A stretch of DNA of 45,977 nucleotides from Bacteroidales bacterium (lineage in GTDB: Bacteria > Bacteroidota > Bacteroidia > Bacteroidales > UBA932), in NCBI GenBank assembly GCA_017423025.1, contig JAFPGC010000026.1, positions 1 through 45,977 of the forward strand, given 5' to 3'. The position numbers and the translations under genes were made by a program. Numbering within the stretch: position 1 is the first letter of the stretch; each line of letters begins with the position of its first letter. Under the pieces are notes generated by a model that was not told the DNA's origin, did not search any database, and saw only the letters and a list, made by a program, of their open reading frames with translations. Below, piece after piece: positions 24,070-32,583 of the stretch.

Positions 24070-25484
24070 TAGAATCGAAAATCCCGTTTGCCGGCCTCAA
24101 TCTCCTTGAGATGCTGGCGGGTAATCTCCCGCGTGCGCTCCAGGGGAATATCGGCCAAGGACTCTTCAATGAGCGCTTCCCCAAGCTTGCGCGTAGCAGG
24201 GGAGGCGTAGTCTACCAGGTATTCCTTTAGCGTCATAAGGGCGTTGGGGGTGCAGCAGAGGCTTATTTTGCCGCTTTTGCAAAGGCTCATGAAACGGTCT
24301 CCCGTGCGGCCCTCGCGATAGCAGGCCGTGCAGAAACTGGGGATGTGCCGGGTCTCCAGCAGCCAGCGGACCACGTCGTCCAGGGGGCGGGTGTCGGAGA
24401 CATCGAACTGGGCGGTCTCATTGTGCCGCTCTTCGGTGGTGTAACCGCCCACGCTGGTGCGGGAGCCGCCGCTGATCTGGGACACGCCGCATTCCAGCAG
24501 TTTGGCTCTCATGGAAGCGCTTTCCCGCGTGGAAACAATCATTCCGGTGTAGGGGACCGCCACGCGAAGGACGGCCACCAGTTTGCGGAAGATGGCGTCC
24601 GGAAGGGCGTCGGGGAAATCGGCCGTATCTATGTCATCGGCCGGGCAGATGCGCGGGACGCTGATGGTATGCGGTCCCACGCCCCAGCGGGCTTCCAGAT
24701 GCTCTGCGTGCATGAGCAGGCCCACCAGTTCGTACATATAATTTTCCAGGCCGAAAAGGACGCCTATGCCCACATCGTCGCAGCCGCCTTCCTGCGCACG
24801 GTCCATGGCCTCCGTGTGCCAGGCGTAATTGCTCTTTGGACCGGTAGGGTGCAGCAACTGGTATCTTTCCTTATTATAGGTCTCCTGGAAGAGAATATAG
24901 GTGCCGATGCCCGCTTCTTTGAGTTTGCGGTAAGACTCTACATCCGTAGCCGCAATGTTCACGTTTACGCGCCGGATGGAATTGCCGCCTTCCTGCACGG
25001 AGTAGATGGTGCGGATGGAATCCAGGATGTATTCCAGCGGATTGTTCACCGGGTCCTCTCCGGCTTCCACCGCCAGACGCTTGTGACCGGTGCGGATGAG
25101 GGCGCGCACTTCCTCGGCAATCTCCTCCTGGGAGAGTTTCTTGCGGGGAATGGTCTTGTTCTTATAGTGGTAAGGGCAATAGACACAGCCGTTTACGCAG
25201 TAATTGGAAAGGTACAGCGGGGCAAAGAGCACAATGCGGTTTCCGTAGAACTGCTGCTTGATCCGGGCGGCCAGGGCGTAGATTTTTTCTTCCAGTTCCG
25301 GCTCCCGGCATTCCATCAGGATGGCTGCTTCCCTGTGCGAGATTCCTTTGCACAGAGCTGCCTTTTCCAGAATCTGCAGCACCCGCTGCGGGTTGGTACT
25401 CTCGCGACGGGCCTCTTCCAGGGTTTCCAGAATTTCCTGGTGGTTTATGAATTCATCGGCATGGGCCGATTGGGGATTATACAT
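24069..25484 (-). CDS. hydG: [FeFe] hydrogenase maturase HydG (radical SAM tyrosine lyase)
   Basis: A 471-residue radical SAM enzyme that splits tyrosine into p-cresol, CO and cyanide for the H-cluster. The SAM cluster motif is CVNGCVYCPY near residue 95 (CxxxCxxC). The second cluster in the C-terminal region is in CTACYREGRTGDRFMSLCKSG near 385-405. The ATG at 25484 (MYNPQSAHADEF) is chosen. An upstream TTG at 25508 lies in the promoter -7 box. It is in an operon with hydF through a TAATG overlap. The third maturase, HydE, is not in the window. Confidence 0.95.
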   Translation of the reverse strand: MYNPQSAHADEFINHQEILETLEEARRESTNPQRVLQILEKAALCKGISHREAAILMECREPELEEKIYALAARIKQQFYGNRIVLFAPLYLSNYCVNGCVYCPYHYKNKTIPRKKLSQEEIAEEVRALIRTGHKRLAVEAGEDPVNNPLEYILDSIRTIYSVQEGGNSIRRVNVNIAATDVESYRKLKEAGIGTYILFQETYNKERYQLLHPTGPKSNYAWHTEAMDRAQEGGCDDVGIGVLFGLENYMYELVGLLMHAEHLEARWGVGPHTISVPRICPADDIDTADFPDALPDAIFRKLVAVLRVAVPYTGMIVSTRESASMRAKLLECGVSQISGGSRTSVGGYTTEERHNETAQFDVSDTRPLDDVVRWLLETRHIPSFCTACYREGRTGDRFMSLCKSGKISLCCTPNALMTLKEYLVDYASPATRKLGEALIEESLADIPLERTREITRQHLKEIEAGKRDFRF

Positions 25485-25505
25485 GGTTAAATGAATTCTG
25501 TTAGA

Positions 25506-25513
25506 CAAAATTA
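25506..25513 (-). promoter_or_regulatory. -7 promoter box of hydG-hydF
   Basis: On the minus strand, TAATTTTG (25513-25506) fits TAnnTTTG and lies 21 nt before the hydG ATG. It rules out the upstream TTG start. It is back to back with the plus-strand box at 25525. Confidence 0.55.
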
Positions 25514-25524
25514 CAAAAAATGTT

Positions 25525-25532
25525 TATCTTTG
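25525..25532 (+). promoter_or_regulatory. -7 promoter box for the polytopic membrane protein gene
   Basis: TATCTTTG fits TAnnTTTG exactly and lies 50 nt before the ATG at 25583. No convincing -33 TTTG is seen. It is 11 nt from the oppositely directed hydG box, so the two promoters may affect one another. Confidence 0.55.
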
Positions 25533-25582
25533 TTAACAAGAAACCACATTAGAACCACTATAAACTAACTAAACCTTTAATT

Positions 25583-26680
25583 ATGTTTTTCCAAGTTTAC
25601 GGGGCTAATGCCCTGTCACAGTGGGGCATGCTAATCGTTGTCCTGCTGGGTCTCATTCTTTTCAATGAGTTTGCCCGTCGCACCAAACTGGGCGGTATCA
25701 TCACCTTCTTTATCATTCCCGTGGCCCTCACGGCATACTTTGTTGCCATTTGGCTGGGTGTGAGAAGCGGCCAGCAGTGGGCGCTGGAAAACCAGACCCA
25801 CGTGTACATGCAAGGCTGGTTCCACTATGCCAAGCTCTATGCGGCAACGGCCGGCTGTATCGGCTTCATGATGATCAAGTACAAGTGGGGAATTGGTGCC
25901 AAGCACTGGTTCAAGCCCTTCCCGTTCATCATCGTGGCCATCAACATCCTCATTGCCTGCGCCTCTGACTTCGAGAGCGCTGCCATGGGTTGGAACAAAT
26001 GGTGGCTCACCTCCGAAGGTGTCTGGCAGTATGGCGGCTGGCACAATGTGTTCAACGGCGTGGCCGGTCTGGTCAACATTTTCTGTATGACGGCCTGGTG
26101 GAGCATCTGGCCTTCCAAGGACAAGAAAGACATGGTTTGGGCCGATATGACCTGGGTCTACATTGTCGTCTACGACATCTGGAACTTCGCTTACACCTAC
26201 AACTGCCTGCCTACGCACAGCTGGTACTGCGGCGTTGCCCTTCTGCTGGCCCCCACCGTGGCTGCCCTCCTGTGGAACCGCGGCGGCTGGATCCAGAACC
26301 GCGCCAACACCCTGGCCATCTGGTGCATGTTCGCCCAGGTATTCCCCCTGTTCCAGGAAACCTTCAAGAACGGCCAGCAGTGGTTCTCCTGGGCCACCCT
26401 GCCCGTGCTCTATCCTGAAGGTGTGGCCACCATCGAAAAGCTTTACGCCGCTGCCGGCGCCGAGGCTGCCGTAGTGGGAACCACCGTGGATCCTTCCGTA
26501 GTTCCGGCCAATCCGTCCATGATGGTGTTCATCAGCGCTCTGGCCCTGATCACGAACATCGCCGCCCTGTGCTGGATCGTCGCCATCTCCAGGAAGCGTC
26601 ACATCAATCCATACAAGGAAGATGTCTTCATTACCCAAAAGTACTACAAGGACGCCCTGGCCCGTGCCGATATGAGCTAA
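25583..26680 (+). CDS. polytopic membrane protein, DUF5692-like
   Basis: A 365-residue protein with about nine or ten hydrophobic segments and many Trp residues (for example WNKWWLTSEGVWQYGGWHNVFNG near 135-157, and YIVVYDIWNFAYTYNC near 190-205). It resembles the Bacteroidetes/Firmicutes membrane family I know as DUF5692, but I recall this only from its general look. The function is unknown. It has its own promoter and terminator, so it is probably a single-gene unit. Its place between hydG and a formate/nitrite-type channel hints at a tie to fermentation, without proof. Confidence 0.7.
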   Translation: MFFQVYGANALSQWGMLIVVLLGLILFNEFARRTKLGGIITFFIIPVALTAYFVAIWLGVRSGQQWALENQTHVYMQGWFHYAKLYAATAGCIGFMMIKYKWGIGAKHWFKPFPFIIVAINILIACASDFESAAMGWNKWWLTSEGVWQYGGWHNVFNGVAGLVNIFCMTAWWSIWPSKDKKDMVWADMTWVYIVVYDIWNFAYTYNCLPTHSWYCGVALLLAPTVAALLWNRGGWIQNRANTLAIWCMFAQVFPLFQETFKNGQQWFSWATLPVLYPEGVATIEKLYAAAGAEAAVVGTTVDPSVVPANPSMMVFISALALITNIAALCWIVAISRKRHINPYKEDVFITQKYYKDALARADMS

Positions 26681-26700
26681 GCCCATCGGCCTGTAAAATG

Positions 26701-26730
26701 AAAGCCGACCCTTCGGGGCCGGCTTTTTTT
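26701..26730 (+). terminator. intrinsic terminator shared with the opposing gene end
   Basis: AAAGCCGaCCC pairs with GGGCCGGCTTT (one A/C mismatch) around a short TTC loop, then seven T (26724-26730). The T-run overlaps the stop codon (26731-26729) of the opposing FNT gene. On the minus strand the A-rich left side could serve as a U-tract too. Confidence 0.85.
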
Positions 26731-27301
26731 ATTCCTTGGGAAGGATTAGGCGTCGGACGTTGCAGCCTACGTAATTGCCGATAACGATGACGGGGTAGAA
26801 CCACAGGATGGCGGGGGACCACTTCCAGGCGGCTACCAGGTAAACCACGTCGGCAATGGAGTGGTAGAAGCCGCAGAGGATGAACAGGGGCACGCCAAAG
26901 AGGATGGGAATCAGGGACTTGGACACGCGGTACAGGTAAACGGAAAGGTCTATGATGATACCGCAGCCCACAGCGCGCAGGAAGCAGCGCCAGGGACCCT
27001 GTGCCAGACGGCCCGCCACCAGGGTCTGCGCCCTTTCAAAAGGTTCCCCTCCAATAGCATAGACCATAAGGCCGATAAAGACGCAGGCGACTACATTCCA
27101 GAACCAGATCTTGCCCAGGGCGCCCAGGTCCGTGAGGACGCCGGCCTTGCCCGTATAGAGCAGGGAACCGGTAAGGACTACGCCCACCAGGCCGAAGGCA
27201 AAGATAATGGCGCCGGGAATGCCGCCCAGAGCCAGAAATCCATAAGCGCCCAGGCCTATCAGCAGGCCGGCAAACAGGGAAAGTCGGTTGTCTTTACTCA
27301 T
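26729..27301 (-). CDS. formate/nitrite transporter (FNT) family channel, short form
   Basis: A 190-residue membrane protein from the ATG at 27301. The longer frame to 27352 runs through a terminator. It has about six hydrophobic segments. FNT-like blocks are FAFGLVGVVLTGSLLYTGKAG (residues 34-54), WFWNVVACVFIGLM, and GFYHSIADVVYL, in which His147 matches the pore His of FocA-type channels (GFEHS.AN). It is shorter than classical FNT proteins (about 270), as in other Bacteroidetes homologues. Formate, nitrite or hydrosulfide are possible substrates. Formate would suit the neighbouring hydrogen metabolism. Confidence 0.75.
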   Translation of the reverse strand: MSKDNRLSLFAGLLIGLGAYGFLALGGIPGAIIFAFGLVGVVLTGSLLYTGKAGVLTDLGALGKIWFWNVVACVFIGLMVYAIGGEPFERAQTLVAGRLAQGPWRCFLRAVGCGIIIDLSVYLYRVSKSLIPILFGVPLFILCGFYHSIADVVYLVAAWKWSPAILWFYPVIVIGNYVGCNVRRLILPKE

Positions 27302-27322
27302 TACTTGGTCAATTAGTTCCCC

Positions 27323-27330
27323 CAAATATA
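27323..27330 (-). promoter_or_regulatory. -7 promoter box of the FNT gene
   Basis: On the minus strand, TATATTTG (27330-27323) lies 21 nt before the ATG at 27301. It starts directly after the T-run of the susCD terminator, so terminator and promoter are packed into about 45 nt. Confidence 0.6.
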
Positions 27331-27331
27331 C

Positions 27332-27367
27332 AAAAAAAACCGGAGCGGGCATTGCTGCTCGCTCCGG
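27332..27367 (-). terminator. intrinsic terminator of the susC-susD operon
   Basis: Read on the minus strand, CCGGAGCG (27367-27360) pairs with CGCTCCGG (27347-27340) around a 12-nt loop, followed by eight T. It lies about 60 nt after the susD stop. A 27352 start for the FNT gene would fall in this hairpin. Confidence 0.85.
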
Positions 27368-27429
27368 GGGGTACAGATCATATCAATATTTTGTTTAACA
27401 AATCTGTATTCTTTGTAACATTTTTGAAA

Positions 27430-29019
27430 TTAAAGGGTAGGAGGTACGCACTGTTCTTCAGTGAGCACACCTTCCTCGTTGGGCTCGACATCCCACCACA
27501 GACGGCTGGTCACATCGTCCACACCACCGCGGAGCATCTTGACAGCTTCCACGTAGTTGTCGTAGTTGTAATCTACGTCGGTGTCAGTGTAGAAGCCCAG
27601 ACGGTAAGGATAGTGGGTGTTACCACTGTCAGCAGCACCGGGACCAACGGGCATCTTGGGGATGTCCAGGCGGCGCCAGTCGGCCCAGGCCTCAACACCA
27701 TCGGACATGTAGGAGGCAATCCAACGCTGGATGGCAATCTGCTCGATGGCCTTGCTGGAGTCGAAAGCTACGGCTTCGCTGGCGATGTAGGCATCGGCGC
27801 CCTCAGCACCCCACTGCTCGAAGGAGGCGGCGATACCGGCCTCGTAGAGGGCCTTGGCATCGGCGCTGATCCAGCCGCGTGCGGCAGCCTCGGCCTCGGT
27901 GAAGAGAACGCGGGCGGCGGGAATCACGGGAACGGTAGCGCTCATGCCCAGGAGGCTGCTGTTGATGGAGCAGCAGACGCTGGTCCAGGCATTAACGGCA
28001 TCGTTGGTGGACAGACCGAAGGGAACACCGTAGAAGGAATCGTAGGAGTCGCGGGGGAACTTGTCCGCCGGGCGGGGACCACGGTAACCTTCGATGTCGA
28101 AGTACTTGAACATACGGTTGTCCTTGAGAGCCTTCATCTGCTCTACGATGAACATGTTGGGAACGGCGTTGAAACCGGCGCCGGAGTAGTCCGGGCTGAC
28201 CCAGTAGTACAGACGGTTCCAGGTGAGGTCGTCGTAGGTGTACATGAAGCTGTCGGCGTTGCTGGTCATACCTCCATCGCTGTAGGCGGCAGCAAAACGG
28301 GTCTTACCATTGGCGGGATCCACGTCGCACATCTTGATGGCCAGGAGCATACGCAGGGAAGCGTTGAATTTCTTCCACTTGGCCACATCGCCACCGAACA
28401 GGATGTCGGCTGCACCGCTGAGGTCTTCATTCTCCTTGAACTGGCCGTAGGCTTCCTTCAGCATGGTGTCCAGACCGGCATAAACCGTTTCCTGGGAGTC
28501 ATACTTGGGAGTCCAGATGTCGTCACTCTTACCCTTGAGGGCTTCGGTGAAGACAATGGGGCCGATGATATCGGTCAGGGACATGTAATAGAAGGCAGAC
28601 AGCGTCTTGGAAACGGCAATCTGGTTGTTGTTGGAACCGAATGCCAGGACATTGGATTCACCCTTCTGATCTTCGTCCTCATTCATCTCGACGATCTGTT
28701 TGAGGTTGCGGAGAGCATACAGGTAAATGGTGCTCACAGTGGAATACTGGGCCGTAGTGGCCAGAGGTCCATACTGGTTGTTCTTGGATTCGGAGATATA
28801 ACCCGGCCATTCCTGCTGCCAGGGGTCGTAACCGTTGGTAGCGCTGCCCAGTACGAAGTAGGGGACATAGGTGGCGGCCGAAGTGAACAGGTAGTTAGTG
28901 AAAGCCGTCGAAGGGTTGTTGGGGTCCTTGTTGATGTCACCAAAGTCTGCAGGGTTGCAGGCGGTAACAAGGATGGAAGCCGTCAGAACGGAAAGAAGGA
29001 TACTCTTAAACTGTTTCAT
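27430..29019 (-). CDS. SusD/RagB-family outer-membrane lipoprotein (SusD-like 2 type)
   Basis: A 529-residue lipoprotein with signal ending LVTAC (Cys21). The N-terminal FGDINKDPNNP block and helix-rich body (TPR-like) are typical of the SusD_2 branch. C-terminal sequence IEQIAIQRWIASYMSDGVEAWADWRRL is the well-conserved end of that family. SusD proteins cap a SusC barrel and hold the ligand (a glycan or peptide). It follows susC by 16 nt. No glycoside hydrolase, surface glycan-binding protein or regulator is next to it, so the ligand cannot be told. Confidence 0.93.
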   Translation of the reverse strand: MKQFKSILLSVLTASILVTACNPADFGDINKDPNNPSTAFTNYLFTSAATYVPYFVLGSATNGYDPWQQEWPGYISESKNNQYGPLATTAQYSTVSTIYLYALRNLKQIVEMNEDEDQKGESNVLAFGSNNNQIAVSKTLSAFYYMSLTDIIGPIVFTEALKGKSDDIWTPKYDSQETVYAGLDTMLKEAYGQFKENEDLSGAADILFGGDVAKWKKFNASLRMLLAIKMCDVDPANGKTRFAAAYSDGGMTSNADSFMYTYDDLTWNRLYYWVSPDYSGAGFNAVPNMFIVEQMKALKDNRMFKYFDIEGYRGPRPADKFPRDSYDSFYGVPFGLSTNDAVNAWTSVCCSINSSLLGMSATVPVIPAARVLFTEAEAAARGWISADAKALYEAGIAASFEQWGAEGADAYIASEAVAFDSSKAIEQIAIQRWIASYMSDGVEAWADWRRLDIPKMPVGPGAADSGNTHYPYRLGFYTDTDVDYNYDNYVEAVKMLRGGVDDVTSRLWWDVEPNEEGVLTEEQCVPPTL

Positions 29020-29035
29020 AATTGATTCCTCCTAT

Positions 29036-32000
29036 TTAGAAAGTGACGTTGAGAGTGACACCGAAGGAGCGGGTAGACATGGCCTGACCGCCTTCGAGGT
29101 AGTTATATTCTACGCCGGCGATTTCGGAAGGATCCAGGTTGGGGCAGGCGGAGTAGATGAGCCAGGGGTTGGTGGCAACCAGGGCGATGCTGGCCTTGGT
29201 GAGGCCGATACCCAGGCTGTTCAGGAATTTCTGAGGAAGATCGTACTTGAGGGAAACCTCGCGGAGTTTTACATAGGTACGGTCATATACCCAGGAGTCG
29301 CAATCGTAGTAAGCCTTGTAGTGATAGTACTGGTAAGCGTCCACGTAACCGCTCATAGGGTTGCCGTCCTTATCGACGCCTTCCATGTAGACACCACCGC
29401 CGCAGGGGACGGGCTCACGCTCGTTGACACCTCTGTTGTTGATCTTGGCCGTGGAGGCGAACACACCGGAACCGGTGCCCCACATGTTGGTCCAGGAGAC
29501 CAGGCTGCCGCCTACGAGGAAGTCCAGGGATGCGCCCAGGGTGAAGTTCTTGATGCGGATATCGGTGGAGAAACCGCCGGTGAACTTAGGCTGTACGTTA
29601 CCGACCGTCTTGGGGTTACCCAGGTCGTAGACAGGACGCACATCACCCCAAGTGGCATTACCGGCCTGGAGGATAGGAGTGCCGTCCTCGGTCTTGGCCC
29701 AACGGGCGGCGGACTGGATGACACCGATAGGCTGACCCTCGATGGCCTTGTTGTACCACTCATAGTAGAAACGGGTCCAGTAGATGGTGGTCTCTTCATC
29801 AGCGAGGTTGGGATCGGTGAGTTCTACGAGGGTGTTGACGTTGCGGGCGAAGTTGGCGCTCAGGTTCCAGGTAACGTCCTTGGTCTGCACAGGGGTGCCA
29901 CCCAGAACGATTTCGATACCCTTGTTGCGGACCAGACCGGCGTTCACCTTGCGGGAAGAGTAACCGGACTGAGGAAGCACATCGGCATCGATGATGTTGT
30001 TGCGGGTGTCTTTCTGGTAGAGGTTGATGTCACCGTAGAAACGGTTGCCGAACATCTTGAACTCGGTACCTACTTCGAAGGAGGTGGAGATGGTAGGAAG
30101 AACGTTGGGGTTCTTCAGGGTAGCAGGCTCATACATGGTGGTCTGGCCGTTCTTCTTGGTGCCGATGGTGTAGGTGGGATAGATCTGATAGGCGCTGATG
30201 GTGGAACCTACCTGGGCCACGGAACCGCGGATCTTCCAGAAGTTGAGCCAAGGGGCGTTGATGAGCTTGGAAGCCATGAAGGATACTGAGCCGCCGCCAT
30301 AGAGGTAACCGTTGTGTTCAACGGGCAGACGGGAATCCAGGTCGTAACGGATGGAACCATCCAAGTACACGAGGTCGTCCCAACCGATAGTGGCCGTGCC
30401 GAAGAAGGAGCGGGTCTTGTAGTGGGTCTCCTCGTTGTTGGTGGAATAGGTGCTGGCAGAGGCCTTCAGGTTGTAGTAGTCCTTGAGGGACAGGCCGCCA
30501 TTGGTGGAGGAGTTCAGGTAGCGGTAGTCGTATCTGCGGGTCTCGGCGAAGGCGGCGGCCTCCACGGAGAGCTTGTTGTCTACGAACTGACCGGCATAGG
30601 TGAGATAACCCTGAGCGGTGAAGTCGTTATCCTGAACGTGGTAAGTACGGAAGGAAGGAGACCAGTTGATGGAGCCGGTTCCGTGCTTGGCATCGTACTG
30701 ACGGGCATTGATGTAGTTGTTTACGCGGACGCCGATCTTGAAGTTGAGGGGCAGAGTAGCGTAAATGTCACCTGCAATGAGGTGGTAATTGAAGGTGGAC
30801 TTGCTGTTGTAGTTGTACAGCGTTGCGTACGGGTTGTCGTGGAAGTTGGCACTGAGGTCGGTAGGATCCTTGATGTTCCAGGTGCGCCAGCTTCCGTCCG
30901 GACGCTGCCAGTCAAAGTAATCCTTGATGTTCACGTTCGTCTGACCCCACTGGACGAAGTCGCACACAACGTTACCGTCGGCGCTGTAACCTTCCGTTGC
31001 AGCGTTCTGGTTCTGGCGGAAACGATAGCGGTAGCTGAAGTCGGCGGTGAGCCAGCTGGTGGGCTTCAAAGTGGTAGCGATGCTGACGGAACGGCGGATG
31101 GCCTTGGAGTTGTACATGACACCCTGACGGTCCACGTTGGTGAAGGACACACGGGTGCTCATGCCTTTAACGGACTTGGAGAAAGCGATGCTGGTGGTGT
31201 TGGACCAGGCGGCGCGGGTGAGGTCGCTCAGGTTCAGACGGGCCTGCCAGGGCTCGGCCGTGCCGTATTTGTCAGAAGTGGGATCCCAGGAAAGGGCGGA
31301 ACGCACGAGGGTGGTGCCGTCGTAACGGGGGCCCCAGTTCTCGTCGGAGTAGTAGTCCATGGAATATGTACCGTCTCCGTTGTCGTCGAACAGGAAAGTA
31401 GGGGAAGTGTAATCATAAGCGTCGGCACCGTACTTGTTGGCCAGGGAGGTAAGACCGCCACCCATGGAACCACCACCGTAGAGGTCGTTCAGCTTGATAT
31501 GATTATAATAGGTCTCGACAGCCGTGGTGTGGGAGAATTCCAGCATGGTACGGCCTTCGGCAGCCTTCTTGGTGGTCACGATCACAGCACCGTTGGCACC
31601 GCGGGAACCGTACAGGGCGGTAGCGGAGGGGCCTTTCAGCACGTTGATGCTCTCCACATCGTCCATGTTGATGGCGGAGGCGGAGGCGATGGTACCGTCG
31701 ATCACGTAGATGGGCTCGTTACCCTTGGCATCGGAATAGGAAGTGGCACCGCGCAGGACGATGGAACCTTCATTGAAGGTAGCACCACCGGCACCCCAGA
31801 ACTGGGCACCAGCCACCTTACCGGCCAGGGAGTTACCCAGGTCGGAGCTGTGGGTCATGGTGAGTTTTTCCTCATTCAGCGTCTGGGCTGAGTAACCGAT
31901 AGCCTTCTGCTTGCGGGTGAGACCCTGGGCGGTCACGACGACCTCGTCCAGGAACTCGGCATCCTCCTGCAACGTGATGCGGATAGGAGAAGCAGTGATA

Positions 32001-32248
32001 GGAACGGAAAGGGTGGAATAGCCGATGCAGGATGCAGTCAGCGTTCCGGTCGCGGGTGCGTTTGCGATGGAGAAAGCACCGGACTCGTCGGTAATGGAAC
32101 CGAGAGTGTTACTACCCTGGACCACCACGTAGGCGCCCACGACAGGTGCTCCGTTACCGTCAAGGACAGTACCCTTGATGGTGTTCTGAGCAAACGTTAC
32201 CGTCAGGCTTGCGAAAAGGCAAGCCAAAAGCAATAAAGCTCGTTTCAT
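29036..32248 (-). CDS. SusC/RagA-family TonB-dependent transporter
   Basis: A 1070-residue outer-membrane transporter. Signal peptide residues 1-20 end in TFAQ. A carboxypeptidase-regulatory-like domain (about 22-100, IKGTVLDGNGAPVVGAYVVV) precedes the TonB box region and the plug. The plug contains the SusC signature ALYGSRGANGAVIVTTKKA near 210-230. The remaining roughly 800 residues are barrel, ending in SFGVTLNVTF. No STN domain is present, so anti-sigma signalling is not expected. It is paired with the susD-like gene. The locus has few GGCCGAT motifs compared with its surroundings. Confidence 0.95.
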   Translation of the reverse strand: MKRALLLLACLFASLTVTFAQNTIKGTVLDGNGAPVVGAYVVVQGSNTLGSITDESGAFSIANAPATGTLTASCIGYSTLSVPITASPIRITLQEDAEFLDEVVVTAQGLTRKQKAIGYSAQTLNEEKLTMTHSSDLGNSLAGKVAGAQFWGAGGATFNEGSIVLRGATSYSDAKGNEPIYVIDGTIASASAINMDDVESINVLKGPSATALYGSRGANGAVIVTTKKAAEGRTMLEFSHTTAVETYYNHIKLNDLYGGGSMGGGLTSLANKYGADAYDYTSPTFLFDDNGDGTYSMDYYSDENWGPRYDGTTLVRSALSWDPTSDKYGTAEPWQARLNLSDLTRAAWSNTTSIAFSKSVKGMSTRVSFTNVDRQGVMYNSKAIRRSVSIATTLKPTSWLTADFSYRYRFRQNQNAATEGYSADGNVVCDFVQWGQTNVNIKDYFDWQRPDGSWRTWNIKDPTDLSANFHDNPYATLYNYNSKSTFNYHLIAGDIYATLPLNFKIGVRVNNYINARQYDAKHGTGSINWSPSFRTYHVQDNDFTAQGYLTYAGQFVDNKLSVEAAAFAETRRYDYRYLNSSTNGGLSLKDYYNLKASASTYSTNNEETHYKTRSFFGTATIGWDDLVYLDGSIRYDLDSRLPVEHNGYLYGGGSVSFMASKLINAPWLNFWKIRGSVAQVGSTISAYQIYPTYTIGTKKNGQTTMYEPATLKNPNVLPTISTSFEVGTEFKMFGNRFYGDINLYQKDTRNNIIDADVLPQSGYSSRKVNAGLVRNKGIEIVLGGTPVQTKDVTWNLSANFARNVNTLVELTDPNLADEETTIYWTRFYYEWYNKAIEGQPIGVIQSAARWAKTEDGTPILQAGNATWGDVRPVYDLGNPKTVGNVQPKFTGGFSTDIRIKNFTLGASLDFLVGGSLVSWTNMWGTGSGVFASTAKINNRGVNEREPVPCGGGVYMEGVDKDGNPMSGYVDAYQYYHYKAYYDCDSWVYDRTYVKLREVSLKYDLPQKFLNSLGIGLTKASIALVATNPWLIYSACPNLDPSEIAGVEYNYLEGGQAMSTRSFGVTLNVTF

Positions 32249-32583
32249 AACACGATAAACCTTAGATTAAACATAAATATTGATAGTGATAAATAGTTTC
32301 TTAACAAGCACACTACCAGAGTATTACTAACCTTACTATGCGCAACCCTATTAAACGCTTTCTAAGGGCTGCCGGGTGCAAATATAACAATTATTCATTA
32401 TAAAAAAGTGCATGCAACTAGCACATTTGCAGGCAATTGGGACGATTTTTAACATATTTTAAGAAATGTAACCCAATTTTACTTTCAAATTATTATTAAA
32501 AATATTAGAAATGCACTAAATCTAAATATTTCAAAAATTTTTTAATTTTTTCCTAACTTTGTATTGGACTAATCTAGAACGAA
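32249..32583. promoter_or_regulatory. AT-rich divergent promoter region between susC and anmK
   Basis: This is the longest gene-free stretch (335 nt). For susC, a minus-strand TATATTTG (32386-32379) gives a leader of about 125 nt, long enough for post-transcriptional control. For anmK, TAACTTTG at 32554-32561 with TTTC at 32529-32532 (21-nt spacer) gives a leader of about 15 nt. The rest is A/T tracts (32440-32550). I see no ORF, RNA gene or clear riboswitch. Confidence 0.6.

Noticed and set aside
25485-25508. TTG start at 25508 for hydG
   Set aside because: It overlaps the minus-strand TAATTTTG box. The ATG at 25484 is a better start.
27352-31891. Long plus-strand frames opposite susD and susC (up to 557 codons)
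   Set aside because: They are Gly/Val-rich shadows of the susCD genes without recognisable domains or promoter.
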